A stretch of 5,784 nt of DNA, from NCBI GenBank assembly GCA_023229485.1, contig JALNZJ010000055.1, forward strand, positions 1-5,784, written 5' to 3'. Positions 1 to 4,620 of this stretch are shown in pieces. The position numbers and the translations under genes were made by a program. Under the pieces are notes generated by a model. The model did not search any database. It was not told the DNA's origin and saw only the letters and a program-made list of their open reading frames with translations. Source of the DNA: a bacterium (GTDB lineage: Bacteria; Patescibacteriota; Minisyncoccia; Minisyncoccales; Minisyncoccaceae). Numbering within the stretch: position 1 is the first letter of the stretch; the number at the start of each line of letters is the position of its first letter.

Positions 1-353
1 TCGGAAGTAGTAGCCGAAAGAATAAAATCATCTGCAGATACTTTTTTATAAGAATAACCAACCCCTGTCGCTGGATCTTTTGGGTAAACAGTAAAACCTT
101 GACTTGCCAATCTTGATTGGATACCAGAACAATTATTACCCAATTCACAATCACTATCTACCGGAAGAGTTCCATCTTGAGTTTTAGTAATTAAAATTTT
201 CGTAACCAATTGATTGATATCTGCTTTTCTTCTAGCATCATTAGCACTATTGGTTGCATTAGTCATAGAAACAATAATAATGCCAGCGAGAATGCCGACA
301 ATTGCAATAACAACCAGTAATTCGATTAAAGTAAAACTATCTTTTTTATACAT
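1..353 (-). CDS. Type IV pilin / pseudopilin, 5' part only (3' end beyond window)
   Basis: This is a structural pilin-like subunit made as a prepilin. It would be inserted in the inner membrane, processed by prepilin peptidase (PilD type) and assembled into a type IV pilus or pseudopilus. The window holds 117 codons from the ATG at 351-353, and the frame runs off the left edge with no stop. A short basic leader (MYKKDS) is followed by the class III motif FTLIELL and a hydrophobic helix to about residue 29. F7 would be mature residue 1 and E11 the conserved Glu5. The residue before the cut is Ser rather than the usual Gly, which the peptidase family tolerates. The helix continues into DARRKADINQL, a pattern common in Patescibacteria pilins. 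C69 and C75 could form a small disulfide loop, and the end resembles the DPxTGxxYxY segment of pseudopilins. No Shine-Dalgarno site precedes the ATG, but a TGATATAAT extended -10 lies 7 nt upstream. The family call is firm; the pilus role is inferred. Confidence 0.9.
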   Translation of the reverse strand, partial: MYKKDSFTLIELLVVIAIVGILAGIIIVSMTNATNSANDARRKADINQLVTKILITKTQDGTLPVDSDCELGNNCSGIQSRLASQGFTVYPKDPATGVGYSYKKVSADDFILSATTS

Positions 354-360
354 AATCCAC

Positions 361-369
361 ATTATATCA
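361..369 (-). promoter_or_regulatory. Extended -10 box directly before the pilin ATG
   Basis: The minus strand reads TGATATAAT here, a consensus TATAAT with the TGn extension. It ends 7 nt before the pilin ATG, so transcription would start at or next to the A of the ATG and give a leaderless mRNA. No convincing -35 is seen 16-18 nt upstream, which the TGn extension could compensate for. A perfect 12-bp palindrome (TATTCATGAATA, 375-386) lies just upstream and could be an operator, though such palindromes are common in AT-rich DNA. Confidence 0.45.
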
Positions 370-414
370 AATAATATTCATGAATAATTATAACCAATAA
401 CTATCTTATTAAAA

Positions 415-537
415 TTATAATACTGCAGTTACTCCATCTATGACGCCCTTGCCACTACCAATAGTATTCAAGATATCAATAACGGTCAAGCACTCCTTGC
501 ATATATTTAAAGTTAATATATTAAAATCATTATACCA
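415..537 (-). promoter_or_regulatory. Pilin upstream region: two further promoter candidates and a possible 24-codon ORF
   Basis: Reading on the minus strand, an extended -10 box (TGGTATAAT, 529-537) comes first. About 30 nt later there is an AAGGAG ribosome-binding-like site (493-498). A second promoter candidate is TTGACC (484-489), 17 nt, TACTAT (461-466). A frame from TTG at 489 to TAA at 415 encodes 24 residues, ending in a Gly/Val-rich stretch (GSGKGVIDGVTAVL). Its base composition is richer in G+C than the flanks. The TTG lies only 3 nt after AAGGAG, which is close for translation, and it coincides with the -35 candidate, so both readings cannot be fully right. The region may be a pilin leader, a tiny gene, or the remnant of a longer frame that stays open upstream to the previous terminator. 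Confidence 0.25.
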
Positions 538-585
538 TAAATCTACAAAAAAATTTACAAAAGTATTCAAGCAATAAAGTATTTG

Positions 586-620
586 CAAAAAAATAAAACA
601 CCATTCAAAATAAGGTGTTA
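586..620 (-). terminator. Intrinsic terminator of the Nudix-like gene
   Basis: On the minus strand, AACACC (614-619) pairs with GGTGTT (597-602) around an 11-nt loop, followed by a U-rich tract (TTATTTTTTT). The 5' arm includes two bases of the TAA stop codon (618-620), so gene end and terminator overlap. Confidence 0.75.
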
Positions 621-1130
621 TTTATGTTTTTTCATTAATTCTACAGCAGCCAACTTGCGATTATTCTTATTTGGATTGTCTCGGCTAACAAAAATTCTCA
701 AAATGAGTAATTCCTGCATTGGAGATATAAACCCTGCCTTAACGCAATGCATAAAATCCTTAAAACCATAAAAAATAGCAGCTGAAGCTGGTAAGCCTTC
801 TTTTGTCTTACCATTCACAATGCCTACAATAATAGCCGAATATTCTTGATTACAAATATTGACATTATATGTTGCCGGAATTGGCTGAACATTCTCTATA
901 ATCGGAATAGGCTTTCCATTCTTTAGAACTCCAACATAACCAGTTTGATTTTTTATTCTTTTAGCGAGAAAAGAACGTCTCCAAGTTTCATTTCCGGGAG
1001 ATAAATCACCCTTTGAAACTTTTCCTCCAGGAAGATATATTCCTGAAATTTCTTCCTTCTTTTTTATTACTAAGAGAATTCTACCTCTTTTGTCAAAACA
1101 ACCCGCAAACAAAAAACGTTTTAATTTCAT
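618..1130 (-). CDS. Nudix-fold protein with degenerate catalytic box (likely pseudoenzyme or divergent hydrolase)
   Basis: This 170-residue protein opens like a Nudix domain: a first strand (FLFAGCFDKRGRILLV, residues 6-21), a GIYLPGGKV segment (30-38) and an amphipathic helix ending NQTGYVGV (61-68). Nudix hydrolases cleave nucleoside diphosphates linked to another moiety, using Glu residues of GX5EX7REUXEEXGU to bind Mg2+. Here the first Glu is Asp (D42), about seven residues are inserted (L43-N47 area), and the REUxEE segment reads KRIKNQ (57-62). The metal-binding Glu pair is therefore Asn-Gln. Catalysis of the usual kind is doubtful; nucleotide binding or a new activity is possible. The C-terminus is basic (NPNKNNRKLAAVELMKKHK). 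I chose the ATG at 1128-1130 because GAGG (1137-1140) lies 6 nt before it. A TTG at 1142 would add four residues but overlaps that ribosome site. The gene has its own promoter and terminator and so looks monocistronic. Fold call moderately sure; function unknown. Confidence 0.8.
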   Translation of the reverse strand: MKLKRFLFAGCFDKRGRILLVIKKKEEISGIYLPGGKVSKGDLSPGNETWRRSFLAKRIKNQTGYVGVLKNGKPIPIIENVQPIPATYNVNICNQEYSAIIVGIVNGKTKEGLPASAAIFYGFKDFMHCVKAGFISPMQELLILRIFVSRDNPNKNNRKLAAVELMKKHK

Positions 1131-1136
1131 AATGTG

Positions 1137-1156
1137 CCTCAATCTAGCAATTGCTA
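1137..1156 (-). promoter_or_regulatory. Shine-Dalgarno site and adjacent 12-bp palindrome before the Nudix-like gene
   Basis: GAGG at 1137-1140 sits 6 nt before the ATG and decides the start. Just upstream, TAGCAATTGCTA (1145-1156) is a perfect 12-bp palindrome. It lies in the predicted 5' leader, some 20 nt after the inferred transcription start. It could be a repressor operator or, in RNA, a weak 4-bp hairpin beside the ribosome site. Confidence 0.5.
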
Positions 1157-1182
1157 AATCACCACAAGACTATCATTAAAAA

Positions 1183-1210
1183 ATTATAACGTCAATCAGC
1201 TCCTTTTCAA
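1183..1210 (-). promoter_or_regulatory. Sigma70-type promoter of the Nudix-like gene
   Basis: The minus strand has TTGAAA (1205-1210), a 16-nt spacer, then TATAAT (1183-1188). That is five of six matches at -35 and a perfect -10. Transcription would start near 1176, giving a leader of about 46 nt before the ATG at 1130. A weaker alternative, TTGACG (1190-1195), 17 nt, TAGTCT (1167-1172), overlaps it. Confidence 0.6.
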
Positions 1211-1482
1211 TTTTTATTATACTTTTAAAATTACTATTTTTTATAAAAACAGAAGTCAAAAAATTTTTATTTACATTATTAATGATACCTACCTCAACTA
1301 AAATGACAAAAATGTGTAGTCCCCAAAGCTCGCAATGGTACAAAACAAATTGCTATTTATTATAAATAAAAACATACTTAATATAGTGACCTAGTTAGTA
1401 AACGCTTTTACTTCAAAAATTGATCTCGTCCATTAATTTATGAAATAAAATATTTTTAAGATTAAAAACGTAAAAAATTATA
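1211..1482. other. AT-rich intergenic stretch, no gene seen
   Basis: This divergent spacer between the Nudix-like gene and the plus-strand surface-protein gene has no convincing coding frame and no strong RNA hairpin. It should hold the promoter of the surface-protein gene. Only weak candidates are visible: TATAGT at 1382-1387, or TTGCTA (1350-1355), 17 nt, CATACT (1373-1378). Neither is convincing enough to call. Confidence 0.5.
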
Positions 1483-2004
1483 ATGGAAAAAATAAATTTA
1501 AATATATGGCACTGGGTAATAATTACAATAGTTATTATCGCCGTTGCGACAATTATATTTCTCGTTTTTCAAAATAATCAGACAAACAATCCCATACTAA
1601 ATACCATAACACCAAATAGTTCCGTTACAGAAAATACGACAACGCCCGAAACAACAACAACAACCGAACCAGAGTCAATTCAAAACACTAGCCCTCAAGG
1701 AACTAAGGTTACTGCCGCATCAATATCTTATGCAAATGCTTTGATAAAGTATGCCGACAGAAGAATCCAGCTTGATACAAGTTGCCAAGCTCATCCAAGT
1801 AATGTAACTTATAAAGACAATACTGGCATTATGATTGACAATCGATCTCCAAAAACTCGTACTGTTAAAGTCGGAACGACTTTTACTATAAAACCGTATG
1901 AATTTAAAATCATTGTACTTCCCGATATTTACCTAAAATCAAAAACTATTCTAGTCGACTGCGATCAATCTCAAAATGTAGCCACGATTCTAATCCAAGA
2001 ATAG
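1483..2004 (+). CDS. Membrane-anchored surface protein: one N-terminal helix, Thr-rich stalk, beta-rich domain with two Cys
   Basis: This 173-residue protein has a short N-terminus, one long hydrophobic helix (about residues 10-29), a Thr/Pro/Asn-rich linker (31-78) and a compact C-terminal domain (about 80-173). The layout implies an uncleaved signal anchor with the domain displayed outside the membrane. The domain starts with a helix (SYANALIKYADRRIQLD), then CQAHP (C101), a predicted beta region with MIDNRS (117-122), a VGTTFTIKPYEFKIIVL strand pair, and a second cysteine in VDCDQSQN (C160). C101 and C160 could form a disulfide. As I recall, the CQAxP...DNR...DC...N pattern occurs in uncharacterised Patescibacteria proteins; a cupredoxin-like or Ig-like beta fold is possible, but I see no metal-ligand set. 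It is the only plus-strand gene. No Shine-Dalgarno site precedes the ATG, and no other start is possible without losing the anchor. A strong terminator follows. Function unknown. Confidence 0.8.
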   Translation: MEKINLNIWHWVIITIVIIAVATIIFLVFQNNQTNNPILNTITPNSSVTENTTTPETTTTTEPESIQNTSPQGTKVTAASISYANALIKYADRRIQLDTSCQAHPSNVTYKDNTGIMIDNRSPKTRTVKVGTTFTIKPYEFKIIVLPDIYLKSKTILVDCDQSQNVATILIQE

Positions 2005-2023
2005 TCTTATCTCTTTTATAGCT

Positions 2024-2053
2024 AAAAAAGACATCTATTAAGATGTCTTTTTT
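2024..2053. terminator. Perfect bidirectional intrinsic terminator between convergent genes
   Basis: AAAAAAGACATCT (2024-2036) and AGATGTCTTTTTT (2041-2053) form a 13-bp perfect stem with a 4-nt ATTA loop. Stem edges are A-run on one side and T-run on the other, so it can stop transcription from both sides. It lies 19 nt after the plus-strand surface-protein gene and about 60 nt past the end of the minus-strand zinc-ribbon gene. Confidence 0.9.
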
Positions 2054-2114
2054 TATTCTCCAGTTCTTACAGTAAGTCCCTATTTTAAAATAAAAAAATA
2101 GCCATTTATGATGA

Positions 2115-2330
2115 CTATCCACAACTAGATATCCAACCTGGAGTATTCGCTAAAACAATAGCAAGTACCTCTGGATGTCCATGAATTTCCGTTCTACCAC
2201 ACTGCCGACACACCCGAGCACGATATTTCCATGTTTGCCCAGTCATATTTTCGCTCCAACTACTCATACACTTCCACCTATGAGGACAGACCTTCTTTCC
2301 TCCTCTTAAGGTTAGCTTTATTTTTTTCAT
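2115..2330 (-). CDS. Small zinc-ribbon-like protein (CxH...C...CxxCGRxE)
   Basis: This basic 71-residue protein has a likely metal site made of C15-P-H17, C21, and C41-R-Q-C44-G-R, with H50 and H52 as further candidate ligands. The pattern CxHxW, a spacer of about 20 residues, then RxCxxCGRxE resembles small zinc ribbons found in phage and bacterial genomes, most of unknown function; nucleic-acid or protein binding is plausible. The N-terminus is Lys-rich (MKKIKLTLRGGKK). Translation should begin at the ATG at 2328-2330, which has a good AAGAGGTG-type ribosome site ending 6 nt upstream. It has its own promoter and shares the terminator at 2024-2053, so it is probably monocistronic. The tail (TPGWISSCG) holds an extra Cys70. 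Coding status is well supported by the start signals and the Cys/His spacing; function is open. Confidence 0.75.
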   Translation of the reverse strand: MKKIKLTLRGGKKVCPHRWKCMSSWSENMTGQTWKYRARVCRQCGRTEIHGHPEVLAIVLANTPGWISSCG

Positions 2331-2358
2331 TCAAAGCACCTCTTTGTTACTAAGTAAT

Positions 2359-2387
2359 AAAATAGTCCTATATCCAAAACATGTCAA
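2359..2387 (-). promoter_or_regulatory. Promoter of the zinc-ribbon gene
   Basis: The minus strand shows a perfect TTGACA -35 (2382-2387), a 17-nt spacer and TATTTT (2359-2364, four of six matches). The start would fall near 2352, some 20 nt before the ATG, leaving room for the ribosome site. Confidence 0.55.
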
Positions 2388-2412
2388 ATTATTTAGTCCC
2401 GAAAATAAATAC

Positions 2413-2496
2413 TTAAAAAAACATCTTAACAATATACATAAACAAAGCCCCAGCTGCAAAACTTGTTAAAGCTAATATATAATTTTGATATTTCAT
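2413..2496 (-). CDS. 27-residue single-helix membrane microprotein
   Basis: A short frame from ATG (2494-2496) to TAA (2413-2415) encodes MKYQN, a hydrophobic segment (YILALTSFAAGALFMYIV, residues 6-23) and a KMFF end. It reads as one transmembrane helix flanked by Lys2 and Lys24, with a small-residue patch (SFAAGA) suited to helix-helix packing. It begins 6 nt after the stop of the serine hydrolase (TAA AAAAAT ATG). There is no Shine-Dalgarno site of its own, so translation would depend on coupling to the hydrolase. It may be a membrane partner or tether for that enzyme, a toxin-like peptide, or a chance frame. The regular helix-like hydrophobicity and tight spacing favour a real gene, but the evidence is limited. 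Confidence 0.5.
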   Translation of the reverse strand: MKYQNYILALTSFAAGALFMYIVKMFF

Positions 2497-2502
2497 ATTT
2501 TT

Positions 2503-3084
2503 TTATATATTTTTATTAATATTTAAAAAATTTATTAATACCTCTAAGCATTGTGGTAATTTTAAAAACCCAGCCGATCCATTAAGATGCTTGCCATTAG
2601 GAATAACTATAAATTTACCATTTAATTCTCTAGCAATTTCTTCTCCATCAACCATAGGCACAACCGAATCATCATCTCCTTGAATAACTGCAATCTCCAA
2701 GTTTTTGTTTTTTAATAAATTCCAGTTTATCGTGTCTTTAAAAAATGTAAATATATTTTTTGTTTCATCTTTCTCATAAAAGTTACAAGGCGTAGATACC
2801 AAAATTACACCTTTAATATTTTTACAAAAACATTTTTCCATATAACGTAAAATAGCTAAACCGCCTAAGCTATGTCCAACTAAAAAAACCTCGTCATCTT
2901 TGTTGCATCTTTCAATATACCTATCCATTTCTTCAAGCCATTCACTTAGTATTGGGTTATCCGAATTTGGCATAGACAATGCAAGTGCATATATGTCCAG
3001 TTTTTGCAGTTCGGACATTAGCCAAGGTCTCCATCCCCCATTTGGATTCCCATTAAGGCCATGTATTAAAAATACCTTTTTCAT
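2503..3084 (-). CDS. Alpha/beta-hydrolase of the RBBP9/YdeN type (putative serine esterase)
   Basis: This 193-residue cytoplasmic enzyme has the compact RBBP9/YdeN layout, a lid-poor serine hydrolase of about 180-200 residues. The oxyanion segment is FLIHGLNGNPNGGWRPWL (5-22). The nucleophile elbow is GHSLGG (70-75), giving Ser72. The acid is in GDDDSVVP (136-143), most likely Asp139, and the base is His166 in NGKHLNGSAGF. The full triad is present in the right order, so it should be an active esterase, lipase or peptidase-like hydrolase; the substrate cannot be read. No signal peptide is seen. The ATG at 3082-3084 starts directly with MKKVFLIHG, leaving no room for a later start. No ribosome site is visible. 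Promoter candidates are an extended -10 TGATATAGT (3113-3121) and TATTAT (3093-3098). A 27-residue membrane microprotein follows 6 nt later and may be coupled to it. Confidence 0.9.
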   Translation of the reverse strand: MKKVFLIHGLNGNPNGGWRPWLMSELQKLDIYALALSMPNSDNPILSEWLEEMDRYIERCNKDDEVFLVGHSLGGLAILRYMEKCFCKNIKGVILVSTPCNFYEKDETKNIFTFFKDTINWNLLKNKNLEIAVIQGDDDSVVPMVDGEEIARELNGKFIVIPNGKHLNGSAGFLKLPQCLEVLINFLNINKNI

Positions 3085-3092
3085 ATATTTCT

Positions 3093-3121
3093 ATAATACT
3101 ATTCTTTTAATTACTATATCA
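3093..3121 (-). promoter_or_regulatory. Candidate -10 boxes of the serine hydrolase gene
   Basis: Two -10-like boxes precede the ATG at 3084. TGATATAGT (3113-3121) carries the TGn extension and would give a leader of about 20 nt. TATTAT (3093-3098) lies 8 nt from the ATG and would give a leaderless mRNA. Neither has a good -35. Confidence 0.35.
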
Positions 3122-3143
3122 CAAAAACCAATCGAGTCGGTTT
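3121..3143 (-). terminator. Putative terminator of the SRPBCC gene
   Basis: On the minus strand AAACCGA (3137-3143) pairs with TTGGTTT (3125-3131), including one G-U pair, around a 5-nt loop. The arm leads into a short U run (TTTTT). It lies about 65 nt after the SRPBCC stop codon and just before the hydrolase promoter candidates. The stem is short, so the call is moderate. Confidence 0.5.
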
Positions 3144-3208
3144 AATAAAATCAAGAATTTTGCGGAAGAATTAAAACAATGCACCTTCATGTAAAAAACG
3201 AACGGCAC

Positions 3209-3664
3209 TCAGGATTTTATCTCGACCCTTTTTCTTAATTCGTCTATGACAGCTTTCTGCCAATATTTCATAGAAAACCAACCAATCAACGGTTGTGCAA
3301 CAATACGAAGCCAGCGTTTATGGATGACGACTTGATAAGTGTAATCTATCATAGTTCCTTCTGGGTCTTCAGAGAGCAAAAATTCTTCATGACCAGAAGT
3401 TCCAAATTTAGGGTTTTCATTATCAGAAATAAACCCCTTTTCAGGAAGAATCTGAGTTTTCATTTTTACTGGAAAGTTTTGGCCAAACGATTTAACAGTC
3501 ACGTCCATTTCCAAACTATTTCCTTCATGCTTTATAACTTGTAGAGATTCCGCAACTTTCGGAAAATACTCAGGCCATTTTTCAAATGTAGTCATTACAC
3601 TAAACACCTCCATTAAAGGAGCCTTGATGAGCCATTTGGCATGCAGGGTAATGTTTTTTTTCAT
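3209..3664 (-). CDS. SRPBCC / START-like (polyketide cyclase-dehydrase type) protein
   Basis: This 151-residue protein matches the SRPBCC helix-grip fold, which encloses a hydrophobic ligand cavity. It opens with a strand (NITLHAKWLIKAP, 4-16), then the typical segment MEVFSVMTTFEKWPEYFPKV (18-37), in which AP..VF......WP.YFP is the family signature. Antiparallel strands follow (LEMDVTVKSFG; FPVKMKTQILPEKGF; GTMIDYTYQVVIH), then a long C-terminal helix (PLIGWFSMKYWQKAVIDELRKRVE, 125-148) that would pack across the cavity. Length is usual for the family. Members bind lipids, quinones or hormones, or act as cyclases; the ligand cannot be told here. It starts at the ATG 3662-3664 with no Shine-Dalgarno site but with TATAAT 6 nt upstream, suggesting a leaderless mRNA. 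It ends in TGA, evidence that TGA is a stop codon in this genome. Hairpins on both sides make it look like a separate transcription unit. Confidence 0.88.
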   Translation of the reverse strand: MKKNITLHAKWLIKAPLMEVFSVMTTFEKWPEYFPKVAESLQVIKHEGNSLEMDVTVKSFGQNFPVKMKTQILPEKGFISDNENPKFGTSGHEEFLLSEDPEGTMIDYTYQVVIHKRWLRIVAQPLIGWFSMKYWQKAVIDELRKRVEIKS

Positions 3665-3670
3665 ACAATA

Positions 3671-3699
3671 ATTATACTAAAAATTATAGTCATCCACAA
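3671..3699 (-). promoter_or_regulatory. Promoter directly abutting the SRPBCC ATG
   Basis: TTGTGG (3694-3699), a 17-nt spacer and a perfect TATAAT (3671-3676) lie just upstream, with only 6 nt between the -10 box and the ATG. Transcription would begin at the start codon itself. A second TATAAT at 3683-3688 has no good -35. Confidence 0.5.
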
Positions 3700-3713
3700 T
3701 GCGAGTCAGAAAA

Positions 3714-3746
3714 ACACGGATAAAACCAAACTAAAATCGTTTTATC
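3714..3746 (-). terminator. Putative terminator of the PH-like membrane protein gene
   Basis: GATAAAAC (3739-3746) pairs with GTTTTATC (3719-3726) as an 8-bp stem with a 12-nt loop on the minus strand, followed after CGTG by TTTTT. The stem includes the last base of the gene's TAG stop codon. The stem is AT-rich and the U run is slightly displaced, so strength is uncertain. Confidence 0.45.
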
Positions 3747-4477
3747 TATAGGCCCAACCCAACAAAAAAAATAAAAATACTACCACAAATAATAATGAGT
3801 CCAATTATGTAGTCGGCGATTACTCGTTTTTTCCCAGCCCTTATAGCTATCGGTTTTTTAAAGATAAAATATATTCCAACTAAAACAACATAGACAGATA
3901 AGGCAAACAAAATATATTTTATTTGATCGTAATCTAATGTTGTAAGTATTTTTATAAAAAAAATACCCATAAAACTAATTGGCAAGCCAAGAATCGAATA
4001 GAAAAGTGGATGATCAAAATTAATTGGTTCATGCGTTTCTTTTACTATAACGTCACCTCTCAATTCACTAATAAGTAAATTCCTAATTTCCTCAAAATCT
4101 TTTTCAAAAGCAGTAATAACTAATTCCTTTTGACCTTTAAAAGTAATATAGATTTCTCTAATTACTCCATTCGTTCTTCTTTTAACTTTAATACTTTTTA
4201 CATCAGATAATAAAAAACTTTCAGATAGTTTGCCACTTATCTTTTTAATTCCGTTGTCGGATATATAAATCTTTGTTTTCGATATCAAAATAAAAAAAAC
4301 AAACGTTATCGCACTTAAGAAGAAAAATGCCAAAGCAACAAGTAAATATCCATATATAGATATTGGATAATTAAAAAATAATGAACCTAAAAACAAACCA
4401 ACAGTCATACTAGTCAACAAGGTAATAAATGCTTTTCCTCGTCTATTTATTTCATTTTTTGAAATAGTAAATTCCAT
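3746..4477 (-). CDS. Five-helix membrane protein with a bacterial PH-like cytosolic domain
   Basis: This 243-residue protein has two N-terminal membrane helices (about residues 17-36 and 41-65), a soluble central segment (about 67-150) and three C-terminal helices (about 158-178, 187-206 and 221-242). The central part reads KIYISDNGIKKISGKLSES, LLSDVKSIKVKRR, IREIYITFKGQKELVITAF, then a helix (EKDFEEIRNLLISELRG). Alternating beta strands followed by one helix, with a 'DNGI' turn, resemble bacterial PH-like (DUF304/bPH, YdbS-type) domains that follow a pair of membrane helices. I infer that from pattern only. The positive residues (KVKRR, KKPIAIRAGKKR) suggest the domain is cytosolic. The function is unknown; bPH membrane proteins are often linked to envelope stress or lipid sensing. 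The ATG at 4475-4477 has no Shine-Dalgarno site but has TGATATGAT 9 nt upstream. The structured RNA element at 4593-4778 lies about 115 nt upstream on the same strand and could control it. Confidence 0.8.
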   Translation of the reverse strand: MEFTISKNEINRRGKAFITLLTSMTVGLFLGSLFFNYPISIYGYLLVALAFFFLSAITFVFFILISKTKIYISDNGIKKISGKLSESFLLSDVKSIKVKRRTNGVIREIYITFKGQKELVITAFEKDFEEIRNLLISELRGDVIVKETHEPINFDHPLFYSILGLPISFMGIFFIKILTTLDYDQIKYILFALSVYVVLVGIYFIFKKPIAIRAGKKRVIADYIIGLIIICGSIFIFFVGLGL

Positions 4478-4486
4478 TTTTTATTT

Positions 4487-4495
4487 ATCATATCA
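4487..4495 (-). promoter_or_regulatory. Extended -10 box before the PH-like membrane protein
   Basis: The minus strand reads TGATATGAT (five of six at the -10, plus TGn), ending 9 nt before the ATG. Transcription would begin about 3 nt before or at the ATG. The -35 region (TTCCTG, 17 nt upstream) is poor. Confidence 0.4.
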
Positions 4496-4592
4496 CAACA
4501 GAAAACCGACAGGAAGTCAGTCAGAATTTTATTTCTTAAAAAATAAACATAAATCAATTTCCTAAATCGCCCTGCGACCAATGTAAAATAAT

Positions 4593-4620
4593 ATAAAAAA
4601 TCAGGATTTTTTAGATCCTG
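4593..4620 (-). terminator. Intrinsic terminator of the structured RNA element
   Basis: CAGGAT (4615-4620) pairs with ATCCTG (4602-4607) around the 7-nt loop CTAAAAA, followed by ATTTTTTAT on the minus strand. The other strand has no U run, so direction is clear. The loop and 3' arm (AAAAAATCC) can also pair with GGAAATTTTTT at the 5' end of the element (4755-4766), a possible antiterminator pairing. Confidence 0.75.

Noticed and set aside
415..489. Similarity of the 24-residue peptide to staphylococcal delta-haemolysin (DI..TIG)
   Set aside because: The match is a handful of residues in a short, unproven frame from a distant kind of organism, so it is most likely chance.
583..771. Plus-strand frame of 62 codons
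   Set aside because: It overlaps the end of the Nudix-like gene in antisense and spans its terminator; no ribosome site and no recognisable protein pattern.
1282..1365. Plus-strand frame of 27 codons (MIPTSTKMTKMCS...)
   Set aside because: No ribosome site, no hydrophobic or domain pattern, and irregular composition; likely chance.
2900..3145. Plus-strand frame of 81 codons
   Set aside because: It is antisense to the start of the serine hydrolase, which has a complete catalytic triad; Ser/Leu-rich shadow composition.
3120..3190. Minus-strand frame MKVHCFNSS... of 23 codons after the SRPBCC gene, and the open frame beyond its TGA
   Set aside because: No start signals. The frame after TGA crosses the putative terminator, and the SRPBCC domain is complete before the TGA, so stop-codon read-through or TGA recoding is not needed.
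3293..3544. Plus-strand frame of 83 codons
   Set aside because: It lies entirely antisense to the SRPBCC gene and has no start signals.
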